Positions 8,714 to 15,740 of a DNA stretch of 31,331 bases are shown piece by piece. Under the pieces are notes generated by a model that saw only the letters and a list, made by a program, of their open reading frames with translations, was not told the origin of the DNA and did no database searches. The stretch covers positions 1 to 31,331 of the forward strand of contig JASIBJ010000292.1 in assembly GCA_030045215.1 (NCBI GenBank), read 5' to 3'. Within the stretch, counting starts at the first letter, position 1. Each line of letters opens with the position of its first letter. The position numbers and the translations under genes were made by a program. Source of the DNA: Streptosporangiaceae bacterium (GTDB taxonomy: Bacteria; Actinomycetota; Actinomycetes; Streptosporangiales; Streptosporangiaceae).

Positions 8714-10018
8714 GTGGGCAACGGGGTTGTCCGGAGCGCAGGTACGTCCGCAACCGTGCCTGAGCCCAGCGAGGAGGTCCGCTCCGCGGTGGCCCAGGCC
8801 CACTGGCGTGAGTGGGCCCTGGTGCTGGCCGCGACGGTCCGGGTGACCAGGGACATCGACGTGGCCGAGGAGTGCGTTCAGGACGCCTATGTCTCCGCGC
8901 TCGCGGCCTGGACCCGCACCGGCGTGCCGGATAGCCCGGCCGCCTGGCTGAGCACGACCGCCCGGCGCAAGGCGCTCGACGCCCTGCGCCGGGACAAGAC
9001 GCTGCGCGCCAAGCTGCCGCTGCTCATCGAGCGGGCTGGTGACCCAGAACCGCCGGCTGAGGGTGTGAACGTGATCAAGGACGACCGGCTTCGCCTTGTC
9101 TTCACCTGCTGCCACCCGGCACTCAGCCGAGAGGCGCAGGTGGCGCTCGCGCTGCGGCTGATCTGCGGGCTGACCACCGCGGAGATCGCGGCCGCCTTCC
9201 TGGTCCCCGAGGCGACGATGGCGGCTCGCGTGACGAGGGCGAAGAAGAAGATCGCCGCGGCCAGGATCGCCTACCGGGTCCCCGGCCAGGCTGAGTTGCC
9301 CGAGCGGCTTGACGGCGTGCTGACCGTGATTCACCTGCTGTTCACCACCGGGCACACAGCCCCAGCGGGCGCCGGCCTGGTCCGGGTCGAGCTGGTCGAC
9401 CGGGCCATCGAGCTGGCGCGGATGATGGCCTCGCTGATGCCGGACGAGCCCGAGGCCCGCGGCCTGCTGGCCTTGATGATCTTGATCGACGCCCGCCGCG
9501 CGACCAGGACGGACGACGATGGTCGCATCCTGCTGCTCTCGGAGCAGGATCGTTCGCGCTGGGACAGCGCCGCCATCGCCGAGGGGTCAGCACTGGCGCG
9601 GGAGGCCATGCGCGGGCTGATCAGGGGCAGGTTCGCGATCCAGGCCGCCATTGCCGCGGTGCACGCCCAGGCGCCGAGCCACGAGCAGACCGACTGGCGA
9701 CGGCTGCTGGCCCTCTACGACGAACTGCTCCGGGCCTGGCCGTCCCCGGTTGTCGAACTGAACCGCGCGGTCGCGGTGGCCATGCTCGACGGACCGGAGG
9801 CCGGGCTGGCCGAAATTTCCAGACTGGAGGCGGACGACAAGCTCGGCGGCTATCGCTATCTGCCTTCAGCCAAGGCCGACCTGCTGCGCCGGGCGGGCCG
9901 GTACGCCGAGGCGGCTGCGAGCTACGAGACCGCGATCGGGCTAACCCAGAACGAGGCCGAGCGCAGGTTCCTCAGGGCGCGACTGGGCGAGGTCGGCGGG
10001 CAGGCCGGGCCGGCGTAA
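8714..10018 (+). CDS. ECF42-type RNA polymerase sigma factor with C-terminal extension
   Basis: A 434-residue extracytoplasmic-function sigma factor. Region 2 covers about residues 25-70 (DIDVAEECVQDAYV), and region 4 follows about residues 125-175 (LRLICGLTTAEIAAAFLVPEA, then MAARVTRAKKKI). The remaining 250 residues form the long helical, TPR-like extension of the ECF42 group, with the conserved FTTGHTAP, LMILIDARRATR and ELNRAVAVAM segments. In this group the extension is reported to be needed for activity, and there is no classical anti-sigma factor; none is seen here. The start was placed at the GTG at 8714, right after the YCII stop; a GTG at 8756 is an alternative. It directs transcription of a small regulon that usually includes the adjacent DGPF gene. 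Confidence 0.9.
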   Translation: MGNGVVRSAGTSATVPEPSEEVRSAVAQAHWREWALVLAATVRVTRDIDVAEECVQDAYVSALAAWTRTGVPDSPAAWLSTTARRKALDALRRDKTLRAKLPLLIERAGDPEPPAEGVNVIKDDRLRLVFTCCHPALSREAQVALALRLICGLTTAEIAAAFLVPEATMAARVTRAKKKIAAARIAYRVPGQAELPERLDGVLTVIHLLFTTGHTAPAGAGLVRVELVDRAIELARMMASLMPDEPEARGLLALMILIDARRATRTDDDGRILLLSEQDRSRWDSAAIAEGSALAREAMRGLIRGRFAIQAAIAAVHAQAPSHEQTDWRRLLALYDELLRAWPSPVVELNRAVAVAMLDGPEAGLAEISRLEADDKLGGYRYLPSAKADLLRRAGRYAEAAASYETAIGLTQNEAERRFLRARLGEVGGQAGPA

Positions 10019-10059
10019 CCCACATTCGGCCAGGCCAGAGCCGGCGCGAGTGGCCAGTT

Positions 10060-10076
10060 TGGCCCAACACGGGCCA
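10060..10076 (+). promoter_or_regulatory. Inverted repeat just upstream of the ABC-kinase start
   Basis: TGGCCC (10060-10065) and GGGCCA (10071-10076) flank a 5-nt loop and end 2 nt before the ATG. In RNA this would be a 6-bp hairpin at the ribosome entry site; in DNA it could be an operator. No Shine-Dalgarno sequence is visible here. Other TGGCC/GGCCA half-sites lie in the 60-bp gap. Confidence 0.35.
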
Positions 10077-10078
10077 GA

Positions 10079-12628
10079 ATGCAGTTCATGACGGCGGTTA
10101 CTAGAGCGAATCCGGCGAGGAGACTGGCCGGAGCGCCGCCGCTGCTCGCCGTGCGGGACCTGGTGGTCTACTACGGGCCGTTGCAAGCCCTGTGGGGCGT
10201 CAGCCTGTCGATCAGGGAGGGCGAGGTCGTCGCGCTGGCCGGCGAGAACGGCGCGGGCAAGTCCACGCTGGTCCGGTGCATCGGCGGCGATATGCCGCCC
10301 AACAGCGGGGACATCCTGATCGACGGGGCGCCGCTGTCCTCGGACCCGGCGGCCATCGGCCGCCAGGGCGTCAGCGTCCTCTGGCAGGACCTGGCGCTGT
10401 GCGACAACCTCGACATCGCCGCCAACCTCATGCTCGGCCGGGAACGCCCTCTGCAGTTGGCCTCCGAGGTCAGGCTGCACACCGAGGCCGCCAGGGTGCT
10501 GAAGGAGCTCGGTATCAGGCTGCCCGCCACGAGCAGGGACGTGCGGTCACTGTCGGGTGGCCAGCGCCAGCTCGTGGCGGTCGCGAGGGCCATCGCCCGC
10601 CGTCCCCGGCTGCTGCTGCTCGACGAGCCGACGGCCGCACTCGGCGCGGCCATGTCCCGGCAGGTCGAGGAGCTGATTACGGGTCTGCGCGAGCAGCGGA
10701 CCTCCGTACTGCTTGCCTGTCACGACGTCGACTTGATGTTCCGGCTGGCCGACCGCATCGTGGTGCTGCGCCACGGCCGGGTAGTAGCCGAGGTGGCGCC
10801 AGCCGAGGTGCACCCGGATGACGTCGTGGCGCTGCAGTCGGGGCAGAACGCCGACTCCTCGGCCCGCAGCCAGCTCACCCGGCTGCACGGCCTGACCGAC
10901 CGGCTCGTCTCTGCCGACCCGTCGTCGAGCCTTTCCCTGATCTTGTCCGCGCTCGGGGCGGCGCTGGGCAGCGAGCGGCTGTGCATTCACCTCGTGGCCG
11001 GCGACGACCTGGTGTGCGCGGCGTCGCTTGGCCTGTCCGGGTCGCTGCTGTCGGCCTGGTCGCGGCTGCCGCGCGGGATTACGGGCGGGCCGGTCGGCAT
11101 CGCCGCGGCCACCGGGCAGCCGGTCATCGAGGAGGACGTGCGCTTCGCCGCCAGCTGGGCCCCGTTCTCGGCCGCGGCGCGGACGGCCAGGGTGGCAAGC
11201 TCCTGGTCGGTGCCGGTGCAGGGTCCCGGCGGGCTGATGGCCGTGATCACCGTGTTCCGCGCGATGCCCGGCCGCCCGACCCGTGATGACCTGGACCTGG
11301 TCACGGTCTACGCGGGCTACGCGGCCAGCGCCATCGAGCGTGACCGGCTGCTGGAAGAGGTCACTGCCCGCAACCGGGTGCTGGAGACCATCAGGGAGAT
11401 GCTCGAGACGCTCGCCGGCCCGCTCCCGGTCAGCGACAGCCTGGGGGTCGCGCTCGGCGCGCTGTGCCGCGGCCTGCAGGCCGACTCCGCGGCCCTGGTG
11501 ATCCAGCCGCCCGCCGGCAAGCCGAGCATCCGGGCGGCCGCCGCTGCGCCGGGCAGCCAGTACGAGGGCGGGCGGGCTCGCGACCCGGAGATCGTGGCGG
11601 CATCGGGCCCGCTCCTCGGCCAGGAGCGAGCCGACGACGTGGCCACCTGGTCGGTCGGGCGCAAGGGCAGCCAGCTGCTGTCGGTCACGTTCGCCGCGCC
11701 CGGCTGCGGCGCGGCGCTGATCGCTAGCTGGTCGACTGGCGCGCAGCCGGCCGATGCGACGGCCCTGATGGAAGACGCGGCCCGTTCGCTGCGGCTCGCG
11801 CTGGAGCGGGAGGAGGCGTCGATCGCGCACCAGGAGGCCCTGACGCTGCGGCGGTCACGAGAGCTACAGCGCGACTTCCTCTCCCGCCTCAGCCATGAGC
11901 TGCGGACCCCGCTAACGGCGATCCGGGGCTACGCGTCCAGCCTGATGCAGCCCGATGTCACCTGGGACGGCGCTTCCGAGCGCCGGTTCCTCGGCCGGAT
12001 CGCCGCGGAGTCGGCCCGGCTTGGCCGGCTCGTAGACGACCTCCTGGATTTCTCCGCGATCGAATCGGGCATCTTGCGCCTGCAACAGGACTGGTGCGAC
12101 CTGCCCCTCGTGCTTGAGGCGGCGATCGCGTGCCTGCCGCCCGAGGTCTCGCCGCCGGTCAGGCTGTCCTGCGCACCCGACCTGCCGGTGATCTGGGCCG
12201 ATCACGACCGGCTGGAGCAGGTGTTCGTGAACCTGCTGGCCAACGCGATCGGGCACAACCCGGCCGGCACCAGCGTCACCGTCACCGTCACTGGATCCGG
12301 GCCAGGGCACGTCACGGTGACCGTCGCCGACAACGGCGTCGGCCTGAGCCCTGACCTGGTCGGGGCGCCGTTCGAGGCGGCCAGGCGGCGCCGGGTGCCC
12401 ACGGCCGGAGCCGGCCTCGGCCTGTCTATTGCGAAGGGCATCGTGGCCGCGCACGGCGGCGAGATCGACCTGGTACCCCAGGAGTCCGGCACGTGCTTCG
12501 CAATCCGGCTGCCGGTCGAGGCCGGAGGCAGGAGAGCCCTCGAGGCACGGCCGGGCGGGAGTGGCTCCGGCCGGGCTGAAGAGCTGAATGGCGACCGGGT
12601 CGGGGTAAAGCAGACGGGAGTGTCGTAG
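10079..12628 (+). CDS. Fusion of sugar-type ABC ATPase, GAF-like region and histidine kinase
   Basis: An 849-residue protein with an uncommon order of domains. Residues about 20-255 are a complete ABC ATPase of the monosaccharide-importer type: Walker A GENGAGKST (55-63), Q-loop segment QDLALCDNLDI (103-113), signature LSGGQ (158-162), Walker B with D182 and catalytic E183, and H-loop H215. Residues about 270-425 look like a GAF domain, and 430-580 like a second, more diverged one. The kinase follows: phosphoacceptor H606 in SRLSHELRTPL, N-box with N722, G1 box DNGVGL from 751, G2 box GAGLGLSI (777-784). All key ATPase and kinase residues are present, so both halves look active. I see no membrane span, so it should be cytosolic. 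The response regulator gene begins at the next base after its stop, and a xylose-type importer follows. It may sense transport directly; that is inference. An ATG at 10088 is an alternative start. Confidence 0.93.
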   Translation: MQFMTAVTRANPARRLAGAPPLLAVRDLVVYYGPLQALWGVSLSIREGEVVALAGENGAGKSTLVRCIGGDMPPNSGDILIDGAPLSSDPAAIGRQGVSVLWQDLALCDNLDIAANLMLGRERPLQLASEVRLHTEAARVLKELGIRLPATSRDVRSLSGGQRQLVAVARAIARRPRLLLLDEPTAALGAAMSRQVEELITGLREQRTSVLLACHDVDLMFRLADRIVVLRHGRVVAEVAPAEVHPDDVVALQSGQNADSSARSQLTRLHGLTDRLVSADPSSSLSLILSALGAALGSERLCIHLVAGDDLVCAASLGLSGSLLSAWSRLPRGITGGPVGIAAATGQPVIEEDVRFAASWAPFSAAARTARVASSWSVPVQGPGGLMAVITVFRAMPGRPTRDDLDLVTVYAGYAASAIERDRLLEEVTARNRVLETIREMLETLAGPLPVSDSLGVALGALCRGLQADSAALVIQPPAGKPSIRAAAAAPGSQYEGGRARDPEIVAASGPLLGQERADDVATWSVGRKGSQLLSVTFAAPGCGAALIASWSTGAQPADATALMEDAARSLRLALEREEASIAHQEALTLRRSRELQRDFLSRLSHELRTPLTAIRGYASSLMQPDVTWDGASERRFLGRIAAESARLGRLVDDLLDFSAIESGILRLQQDWCDLPLVLEAAIACLPPEVSPPVRLSCAPDLPVIWADHDRLEQVFVNLLANAIGHNPAGTSVTVTVTGSGPGHVTVTVADNGVGLSPDLVGAPFEAARRRRVPTAGAGLGLSIAKGIVAAHGGEIDLVPQESGTCFAIRLPVEAGGRRALEARPGGSGSGRAEELNGDRVGVKQTGVS

Positions 12629-13333
12629 GTGAGTGCGGAGACGGCAACGCGAGCGCTGCTGGTCGAGGACGACCCCAACATCGTCGACCTGATCCGGTCG
12701 AACCTGGCCGTGCGCGGATTCGACACGGTCGTGTCGGTGGACGGGCTGCGGGCGCTGCGGTTGCTGGAGACCGAGTCGCCGGACATTGTTCTGCTCGACC
12801 TGATGCTGCCCGAGGTGGACGGCTTCGAACTGTGCCGGCAGATCCGGGAGCGATCCTCGGTCGCGATCATCGTGGTCTCGGCCCGCGGCGGCGAGCGGGA
12901 CAAGGTCAGCGCCCTGAACGTGGGCGCCGATGACTACATGACCAAGCCGTTCAGCATCGAGGAACTGCTGGCGCGGATCAACGCGACGCTCCGCCGGACC
13001 AGGCCCGCCACTCCTGCAGTCGCCGAGAGCGCGCCCGAGGTCATCAGGGTGGCCGACCTGGTGATCGACCTGACCAGCCAGCAGGTCACTAGGGCCGGGC
13101 ACCCGGTCCACCTGACACCGACAGAGTTCGCGCTCCTGCGCGAGCTAGCGCTGAACCGCGGCAAGCTGCTGAGCCACGCGCACCTGCTCCGCCGGGTCTG
13201 GGGCCGGGGATACGAGACCGAGACCGAGTACGTCCGGGTCTACGTTCGGCGGCTGCGGGCGAAGCTGGAGAGCAACGGCAGCCCGCTGATCGTCACTCAG
13301 CCGCGAGCCGGCTACCGAATACCCGCTGAGTGA
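12629..13333 (+). CDS. OmpR/KdpE-type response regulator
   Basis: A 234-residue DNA-binding response regulator. The receiver domain has the acidic pocket E13-D14-D15, phosphoacceptor D57 in VLLDLMLPE, and the conserved Lys in DDYMTKPF. The C-terminal winged helix (about 135-232) has the usual LTPTEFALLRELALNRGKLLS and VRVYVRRLRAKL segments and ends GYRIP. The closest general type is KdpE-like, matching the KdpD-like kinase core upstream. The GTG start abuts the kinase stop codon with GGGAG upstream, so the two are surely translated together. The likely job is to control the importer genes that follow; the repeats at 13435-13473 are a candidate target. Confidence 0.95.
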   Translation: MSAETATRALLVEDDPNIVDLIRSNLAVRGFDTVVSVDGLRALRLLETESPDIVLLDLMLPEVDGFELCRQIRERSSVAIIVVSARGGERDKVSALNVGADDYMTKPFSIEELLARINATLRRTRPATPAVAESAPEVIRVADLVIDLTSQQVTRAGHPVHLTPTEFALLRELALNRGKLLSHAHLLRRVWGRGYETETEYVRVYVRRLRAKLESNGSPLIVTQPRAGYRIPAE

Positions 13334-13434
13334 TGTGCGCGACAAAGGCAGCCGCGAAATATGCAAAACGTATACAGTGCCGACCTGCTGAAGGTCGCGT
13401 GGCCGCCAGGATCGCGCCTGACCAGGCGTTTCGG

Positions 13435-13473
13435 TGTTAACGAATTTTTCACAAGGTTACCGCGATGTTAACG
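13435..13473 (+). promoter_or_regulatory. Paired TGTTAACG repeats, candidate response-regulator operator
   Basis: The same 8-mer TGTTAACG occurs at 13435-13442 and 13466-13473, a 31-bp period close to three helical turns, so both would face one side of the helix. GTTAAC is itself palindromic. They lie in the most AT-rich part of the 269-bp gap between the regulator and binding-protein genes, with TTCACA (13448-13453) between them as a weak -35 match. OmpR-type regulators usually bind direct repeats, which makes this the best operator candidate here. Confidence 0.42.
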
Positions 13474-13602
13474 TGGGTGTTCATTCCTATCGGCCTAGTG
13501 TTTGCGGCGAACAGGTTCCAGCCCCCGCGGCGACAGTTCAGCCCGCCCGGTATTCCGCCGGGCGGCTAAAGCAGTCCCCGCCCGAATACGAGGTGGTTTA
13601 CC

Positions 13603-14817
13603 TTGCGTTCAGTCACCAGAGCAGTGGCTGCGACGGCCGTCGTAAGCAGCGCGGCGCTCATCATCGCCGCCTGCGGCAGCAGCACGCCGAGTAAGACAAG
13701 CAGCAGCAGCACGCTGAGCCCGTCGCAGATCCCGCAGCTGACCTCCAGCTCCTTCAACCTGAGCTTCTCGGCCATGTCGCAGCTGAAGATCCTCGCCTCG
13801 CACGGCTCGGGCAGCGTCGCCGCGATCCTGCCGGACACCGTGTCCTCGACCCGGTACGTCGAGTTCGACGCGCCCTACCTGAGGGAGTCAATGCTGGACG
13901 CGGGCCTCAAGAGCTCGCAGATCATCATCCAGAACGCGGAGGGCAGCGACGCGACCGAGTACTCCGACGCCCAGGCCGACATCACCAACGGCGCCAAGGT
14001 CCTGATCATGGACGGGCTGGACTCCGGTGTCGGCGCGAGGATCGAGACCTACGCCAACGCGCATAAAGTGCCGGTGATCGACTACGACCGGCTGACGCTG
14101 GGCGGTAGCCGCAAGTACTACGTGAGCTTCAACAACGTCTATGTCGGCACGCTGCTCGGCCAGGGACTGGTCAGCTGCATCAAGTCCTGGGGCGTCAAGA
14201 GCCCGCAGGTTATGGTCATGCACGGGGCCACGACCGACAACAACGCCACGCTGTTCGCCCAGGGCTACGACGCCGTGCTCGCTCCGTACTTCAAGAACGG
14301 AACGTACAAGGACGTCGCCAACCCGGCCGGGACCTGGACGCCGGACGTGGCGCTGACCGAGTTCGAGGCCGCCTACACCGCGCACCCGAACATCAACGCC
14401 GTACTGATGCCAAATGACGAGAACGGCGCTCCGATCATTCACTACCTCGCGACCGTCCGGCACGTTAAGCCGATGACCTTCCCGGTCACCGGGCAGGACG
14501 CGACCCTCACCGGAATACAGAACATCATCAGCGGCTACCAGTGCGGCACCGTCTACAAGCCGATCTACCTTGAGGCTCAGGCCTCGGTGGCGCTGGCGAT
14601 GTACCTACGTGCAGGCATCACCCCGCCGTCGGGGCTGGTGAACGGTACGGTGAAGGACATCGACACCGGGGTCGAGGTGCCCTCGATCCTGCTGGCGCCA
14701 GAATGGGTCACGGCGTCAACCATTCAGTCCACGGTCGTCAAGGACGGGTTCGTGCCCGCGTCGCAGATCTGCGCCGGCTCGTTCGCGTCGGACTGCACGA
14801 AGTACGGGATCTCATAA
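13603..14817 (+). CDS. XylF-like sugar-binding lipoprotein of an ABC importer
   Basis: A 404-residue periplasmic-binding-protein-like lipoprotein. The N-terminus is a lipoprotein signal with lipobox LIIAAC and lipidated C24, then a Ser/Thr linker. The fold is the type I sugar-binding family and is closest to D-xylose-binding XylF by its motifs: PVIDYDRLTLGG followed by YYVSFNN and VGTLLGQ, and later PVTGQDATLTGIQNIISGYQ then TVYKPIYLEA. It would sit on the outside of the membrane and deliver a sugar, probably a pentose or related monosaccharide, to the permease. The TTG start follows GAGGTGG at a suitable distance. Two extra cysteines occur in the C-terminal tail (QICAGSFASDCTKY), a possible disulfide. 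The exact sugar is not proven by sequence. Confidence 0.9.
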   Translation: MRSVTRAVAATAVVSSAALIIAACGSSTPSKTSSSSTLSPSQIPQLTSSSFNLSFSAMSQLKILASHGSGSVAAILPDTVSSTRYVEFDAPYLRESMLDAGLKSSQIIIQNAEGSDATEYSDAQADITNGAKVLIMDGLDSGVGARIETYANAHKVPVIDYDRLTLGGSRKYYVSFNNVYVGTLLGQGLVSCIKSWGVKSPQVMVMHGATTDNNATLFAQGYDAVLAPYFKNGTYKDVANPAGTWTPDVALTEFEAAYTAHPNINAVLMPNDENGAPIIHYLATVRHVKPMTFPVTGQDATLTGIQNIISGYQCGTVYKPIYLEAQASVALAMYLRAGITPPSGLVNGTVKDIDTGVEVPSILLAPEWVTASTIQSTVVKDGFVPASQICAGSFASDCTKYGIS

Positions 14818-14837
14818 ATGAAAGTAAGCGCTGACGG

Positions 14838-14856
14838 CCGGCCCCGGGTGGGCCGG
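14838..14856 (+). promoter_or_regulatory. Hairpin between binding-protein and ATPase genes
   Basis: CCGGCCC (14838-14844) and GGGCCGG (14850-14856) form a perfect 7-bp stem with a 5-nt loop, 20 nt after the binding-protein stop. Such intercistronic stems often leave the binding protein more abundant than the membrane parts by partial termination or mRNA protection. The stem covers the first base of the annotated GTG start of the ATPase, so it might also limit its translation. Confidence 0.5.
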
Positions 14857-15737
14857 TGGTAGCTAACAGCGCCGGAGACGGTGCCGCGCCCGCAGCAGCG
14901 GGCGCGGCACCGCCCATGACCGGCGCCACTTTGGCCGAGGCGCCGCTGCTGCGGTTGCGCGGCGTCGGCAAGAACTTCGGCCCGGTCCAGGCACTGACCG
15001 GCGTGGACCTGGACATCCCGGCCGGCCAGGTCACCGCGCTGGTCGGGGACAACGGAGCGGGCAAGAGCACGCTCGTCAAGTGCATCGCCGGGATCTACCA
15101 GCCGAGCAGCGGCGAGCTGCGCTGGAAGGGCAGCCCGGTCCACATTCACTCGCCCCGCGAGGCCGCGAACCTCGGGATAGCGACCGTCTACCAGGATCTC
15201 GCGCTCTGCGACAACCTGGACATCGTGCAGAACATGATGCTCGGCCACGAACAGCTGAAGTTCGGGTTCCTCGACGAGGTCAGCATGGAGGTCACCGCTA
15301 AGCAGACGCTGCAGGGTCTCCGGGTGACCAGCGTGCGGTCGATCAGGCAGCCAGTCGGCTCGCTGTCCGGCGGCCAGCGGCAGGCAGTGGCCGTGGCCAA
15401 GGCCGTCATGCAGGACGCCCGGCTAGTGATCATGGATGAGCCGACCGCCGCACTTGGCGTCAGCCAGACCGAGCTGGTTATCAGCCTGATCAAGCAGCTG
15501 GCCGGCACCGGCCATGCGGTCATCATGATCTCGCACAACCTGAACGACGTGCTCGCGGTCGCCGACCGGATCGCGGTGCTGTACTTGGGCCATCTGGTCG
15601 GCGTCGGGCCGGCCGCCGAGTTCGACCGGCAGTCGATCGTCGACCTGATGACCACGGGCGTCTCCGCGCGCCTGGGCAATGGCGACGGCAGTGAGGCCGC
15701 GGTCGTGCCAGGCCCCAGGGCTGGCTCGGAGGGCTGA
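14856..15737 (+). CDS. XylG-like sugar importer ATPase with a single nucleotide-binding domain
   Basis: A 293-residue ABC ATPase: Walker A GDNGAGKST (64-72), Q-loop segment QDLALCDNLDI (113-123), LSGGQ (170-174), Walker B D194 with catalytic E195, and H-loop H227. Classical XylG/RbsA/MglA proteins have two such domains in about 500 residues; this one has only one, so the complex needs two copies or a second partner. The Q-loop segment is identical over 11 residues to that of the kinase fusion upstream. The start is uncertain: GTG at 14856 adds an Ala/Pro-rich leader of 20 residues, while ATG at 14916 gives a shorter protein; neither has a strong ribosome binding site. The permease gene follows after 3 nt. 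Confidence 0.9.
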   Translation: MVANSAGDGAAPAAAGAAPPMTGATLAEAPLLRLRGVGKNFGPVQALTGVDLDIPAGQVTALVGDNGAGKSTLVKCIAGIYQPSSGELRWKGSPVHIHSPREAANLGIATVYQDLALCDNLDIVQNMMLGHEQLKFGFLDEVSMEVTAKQTLQGLRVTSVRSIRQPVGSLSGGQRQAVAVAKAVMQDARLVIMDEPTAALGVSQTELVISLIKQLAGTGHAVIMISHNLNDVLAVADRIAVLYLGHLVGVGPAAEFDRQSIVDLMTTGVSARLGNGDGSEAAVVPGPRAGSEG

Positions 15738-15740
15738 GAT

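Noticed and set aside
10547..11830. 427-residue open frame antisense to the ABC-kinase gene
   Set aside because: No family motif, low-complexity Arg/Gln/Ala; shadow of the sense gene.
11912..13111. 399-residue open frame antisense to the kinase and regulator
   Set aside because: Crosses two well-supported sense genes and has no recognisable domain.
13381..13397. CGACCT/AGGTCG hairpin after the response regulator gene
   Set aside because: Only 6 bp with no T run; too weak to call a terminator, and such stems are frequent in GC-rich DNA.
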